DNA of 64,000 bases from CAVXEF01 sp963827315 (GCA_963827315.1 CAWHAL010000002.1:248001-312000), one strand, 5' to 3'; positions 1 to 8,605 are shown, counted from the stretch's first letter. Numbers and translations are program-made. Notes: generated by a model not told the origin, from the letters alone.

Positions 1-519
1 TGGGCCATAACGAAACATATCCAGCATTCGCAGGTTATAAACAGCAATAAAAGAGAGCACGAAAGCCAACAACAGCCCCAAGCGCAACCTCCGCAAAAAC
101 AGAAACAGTATCAGGTGCGTACCTCCAAGCGAAAAAACGCGCAGCAACGTACCAATCTCGAGGGCCCGACCATTCCAGTAACCCGGCAATAGAGAAGCTA
201 TCCAAGAGACAGGGTGCCACAATTGGCTAAAAGGCAGGGCGCTGGCTGTCCAGCCGCCATTGAACCCCGGGGCGTACAACGGGAAGGTCCCGTGTCTAAT
301 AGAAAACCGCAAATACATCTGCATCCTGATCCAGTACTGCAGGTAATCGTTTCCGATAGTATATTTGCCCACAAAAGGAACCAGCCAATACAGAACAAGG
401 AAAGGAAGGGCCAAAATAACAGCGCCAATGATACGTGTTGGCCAAGGAGGCTCGCCTGCTGACAATTCCTCGCCGGTTTCCAGGTCACAAGGGTTCTTCT
501 TTTTTCCCAAAGACTTCAT
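1..519 (-). CDS. Polytopic membrane protein, N-terminal part (runs off window)
   Basis: An open frame of 173 codons on the minus strand begins at the ATG at 519 and has no stop before the window edge, so the C-terminal part lies outside. After a short charged start (MKSLGKKKNPCDLETGEE) there is a hydrophobic helix (IIGAVILALPFLVLYWLVP), then a loop with YTIGNDYLQYW, HGTFPLYAPGFNGG and LPFSQLWHPVSWIASLLPGYW, then at least one more membrane pair. Acidic and aromatic residues in the first extracytoplasmic loop recall YfhO/GT-C type glycosyltransferases, but I cannot assign a family. It starts 8 nt after the stop of the upstream glycosyltransferase gene, so the two are probably co-transcribed and may act on the same lipid-linked glycan. 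Confidence 0.7.
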   Translation of the reverse strand, partial: MKSLGKKKNPCDLETGEELSAGEPPWPTRIIGAVILALPFLVLYWLVPFVGKYTIGNDYLQYWIRMQMYLRFSIRHGTFPLYAPGFNGGWTASALPFSQLWHPVSWIASLLPGYWNGRALEIGTLLRVFSLGGTHLILFLFLRRLRLGLLLAFVLSFIAVYNLRMLDMFRYGP

Positions 520-526
520 TCCCAGC

Positions 527-1942
527 CTAATTCGTCTTCCCACCAAGCCACTTGATTTTCTTAAACGCCACCCAGCTCATTTTCAGCAGCAGCCAGCCGT
601 GCCTGAATCGACTGATGTTTGTCGCGCCGTAAGTCCTCGCCCTGTAAGTTACCGGCACCTCAACCACCTTGAGGTTTTGTTTTACTGCACCGAAGATGAG
701 GTCAAAATCACCGAAAGGGTCAAACTCGCCAAAATACGAACGGTTGGCCGCTATCAACTCGTAATTTTTTCTGGAAATCATCTTCGTACCACAAAGAGTG
801 TCTCTGAACCTTTGCCCCAACAGCCAGCCAAACAATGAGCCGAAGAACTTATTTCCCAAAAGATTCAAGAATCTCATAGCCTGCCTTTGCATCGGATAAA
901 TAAGCCGTGAGCCGTTGATGAACTCGCCTTTGCCGTCGCGCAGCGCCCTGAAGAATTTCGGCAAATCCTCAGGCGGCGCCGTCAAATCCGCATCCTGAAT
1001 AACAAGTACATCGCCACTTGCCGCAGCAAAACCTTTCCTGACGGCGTCGCCTTTACCCACACCGTCGCCCTGGCGAATCAAAGTAATCTTGCGTTCGGGA
1101 TGCTCCCTGATTTGGCGTTTTATTTCCTCGACCGTGCCGTCCGTACTGTTTCCGTCGACAAAGATTACTTCCGTTTCCCTTCCCATCTGCGGCACCCGTT
1201 TTATCGCATCCTCGATATTGCCTCGCTCATTTCTACACGGAATAACAACGGAAACACTCAAATCCTCGTCGCGCTGGGCAGCAGCAGCCGGACGAGCAAC
1301 GATGAGGTTTACCATATTCAGCAAACGAAATCCCGGCAGCAGGGAAAGAAAATAATTGCATAACGTTGTAAAAGGCGGAATACGTTTCGGCAGGCAAACA
1401 AAAGAGCCGGTGCGAATGACATCAAAGCCAGCCAGACTCAATAAGTTCTCAATATCCTCCGGCGGCAGCCAGTTCTGATACGGATAAGGCCGACGAATCC
1501 TCAAAAACGCACCCAGTCGCAAAACCCCCTCCCAGAGATAATTGTAGTAAGTTATCACAATCCGCGTGCTTTCAGTGGTCAAGGGACGAATGTGCTCCAA
1601 GACCTGCTGAATGTCGCGCCAGCGACCGATGGAATTGCAGATTAACACATAATCAAATTTATCATCAAGCTCCAATTGATGAGGGTCAGCGGTATAAAAC
1701 TTCATATTCGCAAACCGCTTTTTGGCAAGGTCTATGGCAGCGGCATCCTCGTCAACGCCAACGCCATAGCTGGGCCTGACAGCAGCGAGAAGGTCTCCGC
1801 ACTCGCAGCCGACGTGCAGGACCCTGCAGTTCGGCCGAACAACAAATCTGTAAATCCTGTCCAGCCATCCGTAATAGTACGAATTGCGTCTGCGCCAACA
1901 AAGCAGAGATTCTTCGTTCATTGTTCGTTGTTCATTTTTCAT
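527..1942 (-). CDS. SAM methyltransferase - GT2 glycosyltransferase fusion
   Basis: A 471-aa two-domain protein. Residues about 1-200 form a class I SAM-dependent methyltransferase (motif I VLHVGCECG, then GVDED, FDYVLICNSI). Residues about 230-460 form a GT2 glycosyltransferase of the dolichyl-phosphate-mannose-synthase type (VVIPCRNERGNI, DGNSTDGT, a DxD-like QDADL, GSR). The GT has no C-terminal membrane pair, so it probably works at the cytoplasmic face using a polyprenyl-phosphate acceptor. It starts 3 nt after the mtnA stop. The first residues (MKNEQRTMNEE) are translated from a tandem word repeat and a second Met sits at residue 8, so the true start could be 1921. The next gene downstream is a membrane protein, consistent with surface glycan assembly. 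Confidence 0.85.
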   Translation of the reverse strand: MKNEQRTMNEESLLCWRRRNSYYYGWLDRIYRFVVRPNCRVLHVGCECGDLLAAVRPSYGVGVDEDAAAIDLAKKRFANMKFYTADPHQLELDDKFDYVLICNSIGRWRDIQQVLEHIRPLTTESTRIVITYYNYLWEGVLRLGAFLRIRRPYPYQNWLPPEDIENLLSLAGFDVIRTGSFVCLPKRIPPFTTLCNYFLSLLPGFRLLNMVNLIVARPAAAAQRDEDLSVSVVIPCRNERGNIEDAIKRVPQMGRETEVIFVDGNSTDGTVEEIKRQIREHPERKITLIRQGDGVGKGDAVRKGFAAASGDVLVIQDADLTAPPEDLPKFFRALRDGKGEFINGSRLIYPMQRQAMRFLNLLGNKFFGSLFGWLLGQRFRDTLCGTKMISRKNYELIAANRSYFGEFDPFGDFDLIFGAVKQNLKVVEVPVTYRARTYGATNISRFRHGWLLLKMSWVAFKKIKWLGGKTN

Positions 1943-1947
1943 GGCTC
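1914..1947. repeat. Tandem word repeat at mtnA/glycosyltransferase junction
   Basis: A short imperfect tandem of TTCATTGTTCG-type words spans the junction and is translated as the first residues of the glycosyltransferase fusion. It is one member of a set of different low-complexity words found at gene junctions throughout the window. Confidence 0.6.
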
Positions 1948-3001
1948 ATTTTAAGACTTTGAATACACCGGCGACACTTGGGTTTTCGATTACACCCTTT
2001 TCCGTAATTATGGCCGTGATAAGTGATGCATCTGTGATGTCAAAAGCCGGATTACATACACCGACGCTGTCAGGAGCAATTTGAATACCGGCAAATCTTG
2101 TCACCTCTTCGGCAGCCCTTTGCTCGATAGGAATTTGGTCTCCGCTTTTTATGCTCAAATCGAAGGTGCTCGACGGCGCTGCGACGTAGAAAGGGATGCA
2201 ATTGTTTTTCGCAAGAACACTTAAGCTGTAGGTGCCAACTTTATTTGCCACATCACCATTGGCAGCGATACGGTCAGCGCCGGTTATCACCGCATTAATC
2301 TGTCTCTGCTTCATCAGCCACCCGGCCATATTATCACATATAAGAATAACGTCGATACCCGCCTGTTTCAATTCCCATGTTGTCAATCGCGCCCCCTGCA
2401 ACAAGGGGCGAGTCTCATCGACATAAACCTTAAACTTTCTGCCCCTTTTATGCGCCTCAAAAATAACCGACAAAGCCGTCCCCTGCCCCGCAGTCGCCAG
2501 AGCACCCGCGTTGCAGTGCGTCAAGATACCATCTGACTGCTTTATGAACTTCTGGCCGTTTTCGCCTATGCGACGGCACATATCAATATCTTGCTGACAG
2601 ATGGCGTGCGCTTCATCCAAGACGACTTTCCGCAGCGCCGGCAAATCTGCCGATGGTTCAGCGGCGACAAAATCCGCCGCCTTTCGCTTAATTCTATCCA
2701 TCGCCCAGAACAAGTTTGCTCCCGTCGGCCGGGACTGTGCCAAATACTCACAGTGCTTTTGCAGACAGCGAACCGCCTCCTTGAGGCCACCAACCGCCTT
2801 CTGCATACCCAAAACAAGGCCATAAGGGGCGGCAACACCTATGGCGGGAGCACCGCGTACGGCAAGTGTCTGTATCGCCTCAAAGACCTGCTCAATATCC
2901 CTGCACTGCAGCCTGACAAATTCAGCCGGCAGGCGCCTTTGGTCTATCAGCTCCAAAAAACCATCAACGCCCCCAACCCATCTAAGCGCCTGAACAATCA
3001 T
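1946..3001 (-). CDS. mtnA: Methylthioribose-1-phosphate isomerase
   Basis: MtnA converts 5-methylthioribose 1-phosphate to 5-methylthioribulose 1-phosphate in the cytoplasmic methionine salvage pathway. The eIF2B-like fold is recognisable from VRGAPAIGVAAPYG, NAGALATAGQGTALSV, VDETRPLLQGARLTTWEL, the catalytic-cysteine-adjacent region, and ITGADRIAANGDVANKVGTY. Length (351 aa) is normal. I choose the ATG at 3001 because GAGGAG lies just upstream, within the end of uvrA; a TTG at 3013 overlapping the uvrA stop is the alternative. No other methionine-salvage gene is nearby. Translation is probably coupled to uvrA. Related ribose-1,5-bisphosphate isomerases share this fold, but the motif set favours MtnA. 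Confidence 0.92.
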   Translation of the reverse strand: MIVQALRWVGGVDGFLELIDQRRLPAEFVRLQCRDIEQVFEAIQTLAVRGAPAIGVAAPYGLVLGMQKAVGGLKEAVRCLQKHCEYLAQSRPTGANLFWAMDRIKRKAADFVAAEPSADLPALRKVVLDEAHAICQQDIDMCRRIGENGQKFIKQSDGILTHCNAGALATAGQGTALSVIFEAHKRGRKFKVYVDETRPLLQGARLTTWELKQAGIDVILICDNMAGWLMKQRQINAVITGADRIAANGDVANKVGTYSLSVLAKNNCIPFYVAAPSSTFDLSIKSGDQIPIEQRAAEEVTRFAGIQIAPDSVGVCNPAFDITDASLITAIITEKGVIENPSVAGVFKVLK

Positions 3002-3009
3002 AAGACTCC

Positions 3010-5199
3010 TCAACCTGCCGCTTTACCGTCAAGGCGGAGTTTGTCCTTAAGATACTTTGCAGTGTAACTTTGTTTATTTTTTATAATTTCCTCCGGCGTA
3101 CCAGTAGCAACCACCCGGCCTCCCGCATCACCACCTTCAGGGCCGAGGTCTATAATATAGTCCGCCACCTTAACAACGTCCAGATTATGCTCTATAACTA
3201 CAACGGTATTGCCCATATCACATAATCGCTGCAATACATTCAAGAGATTTTGAATATCAGCAAAGTGCAATCCAGTCGTAGGCTCATCAAGCAGATACAA
3301 AGTGCGGCCTGTGGTAGCTTTTCCCAGCTCTGCCGAAAGTTTCACTCGCTGCGCTTCACCACCCGAAAGCGTTGTCGAGGCCTGGCCGAGGGTCATATAG
3401 CCCAAACCGACATTGGCAAGAGTCCGTAGTAAACGCAGTATATTTGGAAAATTAGCAAAGAAGACAAGGGCCTCTTCGATTCTCATATCAAGCACGTCGG
3501 CGATATTTTTGCCCTTGTAGGTAACCTCAAGAGTTTCCGGATTGTATCTGGTGCCTTTGCAGCTCTGGCAGGTCACATAAACATCGGGCAAAAAGTGCAT
3601 TTCGATTTTTTTGGTTCCCTGTCCCTTGCAATCTTCACAGCGGCCGCCTCTGACGTTAAAGCTAAAGCGACCGGCCTTATAACCGCGGATTTTTGCCTCA
3701 CGAGTCATTGAAAAGAGCCTTCGTATTTCGTCAAATGCGCCCGTATAGGTCGCCGGATTGCTTCTGGGAGTCCTTCCGATTGGCGACTGGTCAATCTCGA
3801 TAACCTTATCAATCTGGGAGGCGCCGAGAATGGTTTTATGTTTTCCCGGCCTTTCGCGCGACTCATAAAGACGTCGCCTCAACGCCCTCAACAGAATCTG
3901 CGCTACGAGGCTGCTCTTTCCCGAGCCTGAAACGCCGGTGACGCAGATAAAGACCCCAAGCGGGAATTTTACATCGATGTTTTTGAGATTATTCTCGGCC
4001 GCCGCCTTGACCTCAATGCACCTTTTGAGGCTATAGGTGCGTCTTTGAGGTGGAATCGCTATTTGCCTCCTGCCACTGAGATACTCGCCGGTCAGCGACG
4101 CTGTACAGGCAGCGACTTCTTCGTAAGAGCCCTGTACAACGACCTCGCCGCCGTTGGCGCCGGCAGCGGGACCTATGTCGATAATATGGTCGGCACTTTT
4201 TATGACATCCTCATCGTGCTCAACCACCAGGACGGTATTACCGAGTCGGCTAAGCCGCTGCAATATGCCGAGCAGCCGGGTGTTGTCGCGCTTATGCAGA
4301 CCTATGGTGGGCTCATCAAGCACATAACAGACGCCCACCAAGCCACTGCCGACCTGCGTCGCGAGGCGAATTCGCTGAGCTTCACCGCCCGAAAGAGTAC
4401 TGCTTCTCCGGTCGAGCGTCAAATAACCGAGGCCGACATCGACCATAAACTTCAGGCGAGCTTTTATCTCTCTGAGGACCTGTGCGGCGATTAAGGACTT
4501 TTCCTTATCGAGCTTCAATTTTGTGAAAAACTTCTGCGCACCTTCAATACTCAGAGAGGTCAACTGGTGTATATTTTTGTCTCCTACGGTTACGGCCACA
4601 GCTTCAGGCCGAAGCCGGGCGCCTTCACAACTGCGACAAGGCTGCTCCGAAAGAAAGCTGTGCAATCTCTCCTTAACATATTCGCTGGTTGTATTCTCCC
4701 AGCGGTAGAGGAGATTGGGAATCACGCCCTCAAACGACACGCCATACTTCTGTACGTCGGCATCCGCCGTACCATACATCAGAATCCTTTTTACCTCAGC
4801 CGGTATACGCTCAAACGCAATCGACTTACTGATGCCGAATTTAGCGCAGAATTTTTTTATCAGCCTGTTATAGAATATATTCATCCTCTTGCCCCACTTG
4901 CGCCAAGCGTTAATGGCACCACTTTCGAGTGAGACCATCTTATCAGGCACAATGAGGTCGGGGTCAAATTCGAGGATTGTCCCAAGGCCGTTACAGGCGG
5001 CGCAGGCACCATAGGGACTATTAAAGCTAAAAAGGCGGGGCGACAACTCTTCAAGCGACGCCTGAGGATGCTGCGGACAGGCAAACTTCTCACTGTAGAT
5101 AACTTCCGTCCATTGGCCGTCAGTTGAGCTCTGAGTCTTCTGTTTTCCACTTTTTTGCGCCCCCATCAGGCTCCTGAACCAAAACCAAAAGGACGCCAC
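3010..5199 (-). CDS. uvrA: UvrA excinuclease subunit A, C-terminal fragment (frame-interrupted)
   Basis: This is the larger part of UvrA, the damage-recognition ATPase of nucleotide excision repair. It contains the rest of the first ATPase (signature TLSGGEAQRIRLATQ, Walker B VLDEPTIGLH) and the whole second one (GVSGSGKSS, TLSGGEAQRVKLSAEL, LLDEPTTGLHFAD), plus the C-terminal zinc finger (CEDCKGQG and CQSCKG). Homology begins at about position 5121 (DGQWTEVIYSEKFACP); the residues before it up to the ATG at 5199 are an artefact of the overlapping frame. The N-terminal fragment at 5120-5896 is in a frame one base off, and together they give about 960 aa, the normal UvrA length. The break lies in a weakly conserved linker. 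It could be a homopolymer sequencing error, a real mutation or recoding. Confidence 0.93.
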   Translation of the reverse strand: MASFWFWFRSLMGAQKSGKQKTQSSTDGQWTEVIYSEKFACPQHPQASLEELSPRLFSFNSPYGACAACNGLGTILEFDPDLIVPDKMVSLESGAINAWRKWGKRMNIFYNRLIKKFCAKFGISKSIAFERIPAEVKRILMYGTADADVQKYGVSFEGVIPNLLYRWENTTSEYVKERLHSFLSEQPCRSCEGARLRPEAVAVTVGDKNIHQLTSLSIEGAQKFFTKLKLDKEKSLIAAQVLREIKARLKFMVDVGLGYLTLDRRSSTLSGGEAQRIRLATQVGSGLVGVCYVLDEPTIGLHKRDNTRLLGILQRLSRLGNTVLVVEHDEDVIKSADHIIDIGPAAGANGGEVVVQGSYEEVAACTASLTGEYLSGRRQIAIPPQRRTYSLKRCIEVKAAAENNLKNIDVKFPLGVFICVTGVSGSGKSSLVAQILLRALRRRLYESRERPGKHKTILGASQIDKVIEIDQSPIGRTPRSNPATYTGAFDEIRRLFSMTREAKIRGYKAGRFSFNVRGGRCEDCKGQGTKKIEMHFLPDVYVTCQSCKGTRYNPETLEVTYKGKNIADVLDMRIEEALVFFANFPNILRLLRTLANVGLGYMTLGQASTTLSGGEAQRVKLSAELGKATTGRTLYLLDEPTTGLHFADIQNLLNVLQRLCDMGNTVVVIEHNLDVVKVADYIIDLGPEGGDAGGRVVATGTPEEIIKNKQSYTAKYLKDKLRLDGKAAG

Positions 5200-5896
5200 C
5201 GGCCAACTTCAGTGCCGTTTCAACGGAGTCAGCCAATCGCGTACGAACCGCCCCCTGAATAATCAATCTGTCAACAACCGCGGCGACCTCGTGTTTTTTG
5301 TTTTTGTCCAAGACCGACGTTGCGATGAACCTGGAGACATCATAGATTTCTCCATCGACACGAACACGAACGAAACCCTCTCGCTGTATAGCGGCGAAGA
5401 CGTCGCGATGCTCCCCTTTTCTGCCGCGGACAAGCGGTGCACAAATCTGGACCTTAGTGCCCTGTGGGCGCTCGAGAATCGCATCCACTATCTGGGAAGA
5501 GTGCTGACTGGTAATCTCCCTGGCGCACACCCAGCAGTGAGGCTGACCAACGCGGGCAAAGAGCAATCTGAAGTAATCATAGATTTCCGTCGTGGTGGCC
5601 ACGGTTGAGCGCGGGTTGCCGCCTGCACTTCGCTGCTCAATTGCAATGGTGGGCGGCAGGCCTGTAATCTCGCTGACGGCGGGCTTTTGCATCTGCTCAA
5701 GAAACTGGCGGGCATAAGAACTCAGCGATTCGACATATTTTCGCCTGCCCTCGGCATAAATGGTGTCGAAGGCGAGCGAGCTTTTACCTGAGCCGCTGAT
5801 GCCGGTAATCACAACCATTTTGTCCCGTGGAATATCGATGTTGATATTCTTGAGGTTGTGCTCAGCCGCCCCTGTAATCCTTATCACCTTTTCCAT
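5120..5896 (-). CDS. uvrA: UvrA excinuclease subunit A, N-terminal fragment (frame-interrupted)
   Basis: The N-terminal 258 aa of UvrA: ITGAAEHNLKNI, Walker A GISGSGKSSLAFDT, ESLSSYARQFL, GLPPTIAIEQ and half of the first zinc finger (CWVCAREI). The frame ends at AAC-TGA-C; a +1 shift at that stop gives GAC GGC CAA and continues straight into the C-terminal fragment. Simple read-through would not work, because the same frame hits another stop about ten codons later. A run of G5 and a run of A6 lie 25-40 nt upstream and are candidate sites for an indel error. A 14-bp inverted repeat sits just upstream of the start. Confidence 0.93.
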   Translation of the reverse strand: MEKVIRITGAAEHNLKNINIDIPRDKMVVITGISGSGKSSLAFDTIYAEGRRKYVESLSSYARQFLEQMQKPAVSEITGLPPTIAIEQRSAGGNPRSTVATTTEIYDYFRLLFARVGQPHCWVCAREITSQHSSQIVDAILERPQGTKVQICAPLVRGRKGEHRDVFAAIQREGFVRVRVDGEIYDVSRFIATSVLDKNKKHEVAAVVDRLIIQGAVRTRLADSVETALKLAGGVLLVLVQEPDGGAKKWKTEDSELN

Positions 5897-5899
5897 TCT

Positions 5900-5965
5900 G
5901 AGTGCCTAAAGTGTGAAGTGCCTAAAGCAATTATTTTGCTTAACTTTAGCTCACTTTAGGCACTC
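5900..5965. repeat. Inverted repeat upstream of uvrA
   Basis: Perfect 14-bp arms (GAGTGCCTAAAGTG at 5900-5913 and its complement at 5952-5965) flank a 38-nt centre that contains further copies of the CCTAAAG word. It lies 4 bp upstream of the uvrA start and could form a hairpin in the leader. There is no U-tract, so it is not a classical terminator, and it does not resemble a LexA box. Confidence 0.7.
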
Positions 5966-6067
5966 CATCCCTGAACTAAATAGCCAAACTATGTATTGTA
6001 ACAAAATAGCAGGCAAAGGTAAAATGGATTCTTAATTACGAATTCTTGATTAAAAATTCAAAATTAT

Positions 6068-6775
6068 ATGAAAGACCTGCATAGCTGGAACCTATCGTGC
6101 TCAGAAGCGGCTAACTTACAAAAAAAGCTGGCCGAAAAGGTGCAATTCGAGCCGCTGCAGTACCAGCCAAGGCTTATTGCGGGCCTTGACTGCGCTATCA
6201 GCAAAGACGGCCAAAAGATTATCGCTGCTGCTGTTGTCTTGAGAACAGCAACCGTGGGAAAGGGGCTTTGGGACACTCTGGAACCGCCTGGCTTTGAGAC
6301 TATTGAGACAGCACACGCCATTCAAAAACTAAATTTCCCTTATGTGCCGGGGCTGCTGTCCTTTCGCGAATCACCCGTCTGCATCGCCGCCGTTGAAAAA
6401 CTCAAGCTGGAGCCGGATGTATTCATCATCGACGGACAAGGCATCGCCCACCCCCGGCGACTCGGCATCGCATCGCATCTGGGCCTGTTTTTCGATAAGC
6501 CGACCATCGGCTGCGCAAAAAGCAGATTAACCGGTCAATTTGAAGAACCTCCGCCGGAAAAAGGAACATATAGTTTATTGAAGGATAAAGGTGAGGTCAT
6601 CGGTGCAGTAGTCAGGACGCGCACCAATGTTGAGCCGGTCTTTGTTTCGGTGGGCAACAAATGCAGACTGGAGGATGCCATCGAAGTGATACTTTTCTGC
6701 GTTACAAAATATCGGCTGCCTGAGCCGACCCGCATCGCACACCAAGTTGTCAGCCGACTGAAACAGTCGATTTAG
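6068..6775 (+). CDS. nfi: Endonuclease V
   Basis: Endonuclease V cleaves DNA one nucleotide 3' of deaminated adenine (hypoxanthine) and starts repair. The family's acidic residues are present in LIAGLDCAI, LLSFRESP and IIDGQGIAHPRRLGIASHLG; FPYVPGLLSFRE (DNA wedge) and IGCAKSRL are also typical. Length 235 aa is normal. It is the only plus-strand gene in the first 24 kb, divergent from uvrA across a 170-bp gap containing an AT-rich word repeat (AATTCTTGATT-like) just before the start. The second DNA-repair gene next to uvrA suggests a small repair neighbourhood. Confidence 0.93.
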   Translation: MKDLHSWNLSCSEAANLQKKLAEKVQFEPLQYQPRLIAGLDCAISKDGQKIIAAAVVLRTATVGKGLWDTLEPPGFETIETAHAIQKLNFPYVPGLLSFRESPVCIAAVEKLKLEPDVFIIDGQGIAHPRRLGIASHLGLFFDKPTIGCAKSRLTGQFEEPPPEKGTYSLLKDKGEVIGAVVRTRTNVEPVFVSVGNKCRLEDAIEVILFCVTKYRLPEPTRIAHQVVSRLKQSI

Positions 6776-6787
6776 GCTTTAGTATCT

Positions 6788-7453
6788 TTAATTCTTTTTC
6801 GCAGGGATAACTCTGGCAGACTTCATCGCTACGGGTTTAACGGGGACATCGCGCATTCCCTTGATGGCAGCAGTTTCAACTGCGGCGATTTTATCCACAA
6901 CTTCCATTCCTTCAACAACCTTGCCGAACACGGTGTATCCCGGCTTGTCCGGCCCCGCATAATTTAGAAAATCATTATTTTTATGATTGATAAAAAATTG
7001 GCTGGTAGCGCTATCCGGGTTGTTTGTCCGTGCCATTGCGACAGTACCTCTATCGTTTTTCAACCCGTTTTTTGCTTCATTAACAATCGGCGGATGTGTC
7101 TGTTTTTGGGCCATATCCGCTGTGAAGCCGCCTCCCTGTATCATAAAGTTTGATATAACACGATGGAATATGGTTCCATCGTAAAAGCCTTCTTCCACAT
7201 ACCGAAGAAAATTTTTCACTGTAATCGGCGCCTTTTTTTCATCAAGCTCAATAACAATATCGCCCATGCTTGTTTCAAGTCTTACCCTCTTTGGTTCCAC
7301 AGTATTACTCTCCTTTGCTTCCATGGTCTGCTTATATGCTTTAGTTCCCTTAGACGCTCCATCATTAGGTTCTTTGGAAACAGCAACAAGAACTACGGCT
7401 GGTATTAAAACTAATATAAGCAATAATGCGCTAAACCAAATTTTTCGTGACAT
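6788..7453 (-). CDS. Peptidyl-prolyl cis-trans isomerase, cyclophilin type, membrane-anchored or secreted
   Basis: A cyclophilin domain (residues about 55-215) with FHRVISNFMIQGGGF, GTVAMARTNNPDSATSQFFINH and GYTVFGKVVEGMEVVDKI, following one hydrophobic N-terminal helix (SALLLILVLIPAVVLVAVS) that serves as a signal peptide or anchor. It should isomerise prolyl bonds in exported proteins. I start at the ATG at 7453, where GGAGG lies 10 nt upstream; the longer frame to 7483 lacks a ribosome-binding site. It lies downstream of the lipid A cluster on the same strand, a plausible place for an envelope folding factor. Confidence 0.9.
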   Translation of the reverse strand: MSRKIWFSALLLILVLIPAVVLVAVSKEPNDGASKGTKAYKQTMEAKESNTVEPKRVRLETSMGDIVIELDEKKAPITVKNFLRYVEEGFYDGTIFHRVISNFMIQGGGFTADMAQKQTHPPIVNEAKNGLKNDRGTVAMARTNNPDSATSQFFINHKNNDFLNYAGPDKPGYTVFGKVVEGMEVVDKIAAVETAAIKGMRDVPVKPVAMKSARVIPAKKN

Positions 7454-7494
7454 AAAAGTATTTCCTCCATAATCAACTATCAATAATAAATACT

Positions 7495-8577
7495 CTAATC
7501 CCAGGAATGTTTCCTGATAGCAGCGAGGATTTGCTCAGCGCATTCCATTGCTGCCAAGCCCTCTTGGGCGCTGACCTCAGGTCTGGATGTTTTATCTGCG
7601 ACGGCCTGCAGAAACGCCTCCTGCTCGACTCTGAGCGGTTCATTGTCATCAATCCGCAGTTTTTCGTAATGAATCAGTTTTGTCCAGTCGGTTTTCAGCA
7701 GATTAAACTTTCCGCCTTGTTTAAGCTGACGGATTTTGTTTATCAGTTCGATGTTGTCGGTGTCAGCCTTTATAATTGTGCCGGTTTTTTCGAGATAATC
7801 AAGGCTCAGATATGCCTGTCTGCTGAAGACCCTTACTTTTCGCTCGGTTTTAAGTGCGAGCCTCGAGGCGGTGACGTTTGCGATACAGCCATTTTCGAAG
7901 ACTATCCTTGCATTGCAAATATCCTCTCTGTCGGGGTCGATAACGCCTATTCCGACGGCATCGACTTTTTTCACGCTGCTTGCCGCCAGGGACAGAATGA
8001 TGTCTATGTCGTGAATCATTACATCCAATACAACGCCAATATCGGTCGAACGGAAAGGATATGGACTGATACGAGTAGATTCGATAAATTTCGGCTCAAT
8101 CCGGAGCCGTTTCATCGCCTGAACAACCGGATTACATCGCTCAGAATGACCAACAGCCGCAACAACATCGCGATTCTTCGCAAGCTCCACAATCTCCCGA
8201 GCCTGGCTCACGTCGGATGCCAGCGGCTTCTCAATCATCACTGCAATACTGTTTTCGATAAAAAACTTCGCCAACTCGTAGTGGGCAGCCGTCGGCGTTG
8301 CAATTGTTACCGCCTCAACCTTGCCTAATAAACCAGCGCAGTCGGCAAACGCAGAGCACTTGAATTTGCTGGCGAGCTTTCTGGCTTTATCGATGTCCGT
8401 ATCAACGACAGCGACTAAATCACTTTGCGGCAGGCTTTTGAGTAACTTCGCATGTATCGCCCCCATTTTACCCACACCAATAACGGCGGTACGTAACCTC
8501 GTCGCTCGTCCCGCTCCAGCTCGGGCCTTCGCCGAGACGAGTCGCTCGTCGCTCGTCCGTCGTCCGTCGTCCGTCAT
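7495..8577 (-). CDS. Gfo/Idh/MocA family oxidoreductase in lipid A cluster
   Basis: A nucleotide-sugar-type NAD(P)-dependent dehydrogenase: Rossmann motif AVIGVGKMGAIHAK, the EKPLA motif, and VAAVGHSERCNPVV preceding the C-terminal domain. The gene overlaps the lpxA stop by 4 nt (ATGA), so it is translationally coupled to lpxA. In other bacteria a Gfo/Idh enzyme next to lpxA (GnnA) oxidises UDP-GlcNAc C3 for 3-amino lipid A, but its usual partner aminotransferase GnnB is absent here, so that role is only a possibility. The first 30 residues (MTDDGRRTSDERLVSAKARAG...) are translated from a GACGG-type tandem repeat that also makes the end of LpxA; the conserved domain starts at residue 31. Confidence 0.85.
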   Translation of the reverse strand: MTDDGRRTSDERLVSAKARAGAGRATRLRTAVIGVGKMGAIHAKLLKSLPQSDLVAVVDTDIDKARKLASKFKCSAFADCAGLLGKVEAVTIATPTAAHYELAKFFIENSIAVMIEKPLASDVSQAREIVELAKNRDVVAAVGHSERCNPVVQAMKRLRIEPKFIESTRISPYPFRSTDIGVVLDVMIHDIDIILSLAASSVKKVDAVGIGVIDPDREDICNARIVFENGCIANVTASRLALKTERKVRVFSRQAYLSLDYLEKTGTIIKADTDNIELINKIRQLKQGGKFNLLKTDWTKLIHYEKLRIDDNEPLRVEQEAFLQAVADKTSRPEVSAQEGLAAMECAEQILAAIRKHSWD

Positions 8578-8605
8578 CTGTCGTCCGTCCTCTGTTCTCT
8601 GAACA
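8493..8605. repeat. CGTCC/CGTCG tandem word repeat across lpxA/oxidoreductase junction
   Basis: An imperfect tandem of GTCGTCCGTC-like words with a short palindromic centre crosses the 4-nt lpxA/gfo overlap. It encodes both the last residues of LpxA (EQRTDDR) and the non-conserved first ~30 residues of the oxidoreductase. It is repeat sequence carried in frame through two coding regions. Confidence 0.65.

Noticed and set aside
5120..5150. Selenocysteine or plain read-through of the uvrA UGA
   Set aside because: Staying in frame meets a second stop about ten codons on, and the homologous protein continues in the +1 frame, so a decoded UGA would not restore UvrA.
5140..5165. Programmed -1 slippage on the A6G run in uvrA
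   Set aside because: Restoring the frame needs +1 (or removal of one base), the opposite of what an A-AAA-AAG heptamer gives.
7507..8328. Long plus-strand frame (273 codons) opposite the Gfo/Idh gene
   Set aside because: Antisense shadow; the minus-strand protein is strongly conserved over the same bases.
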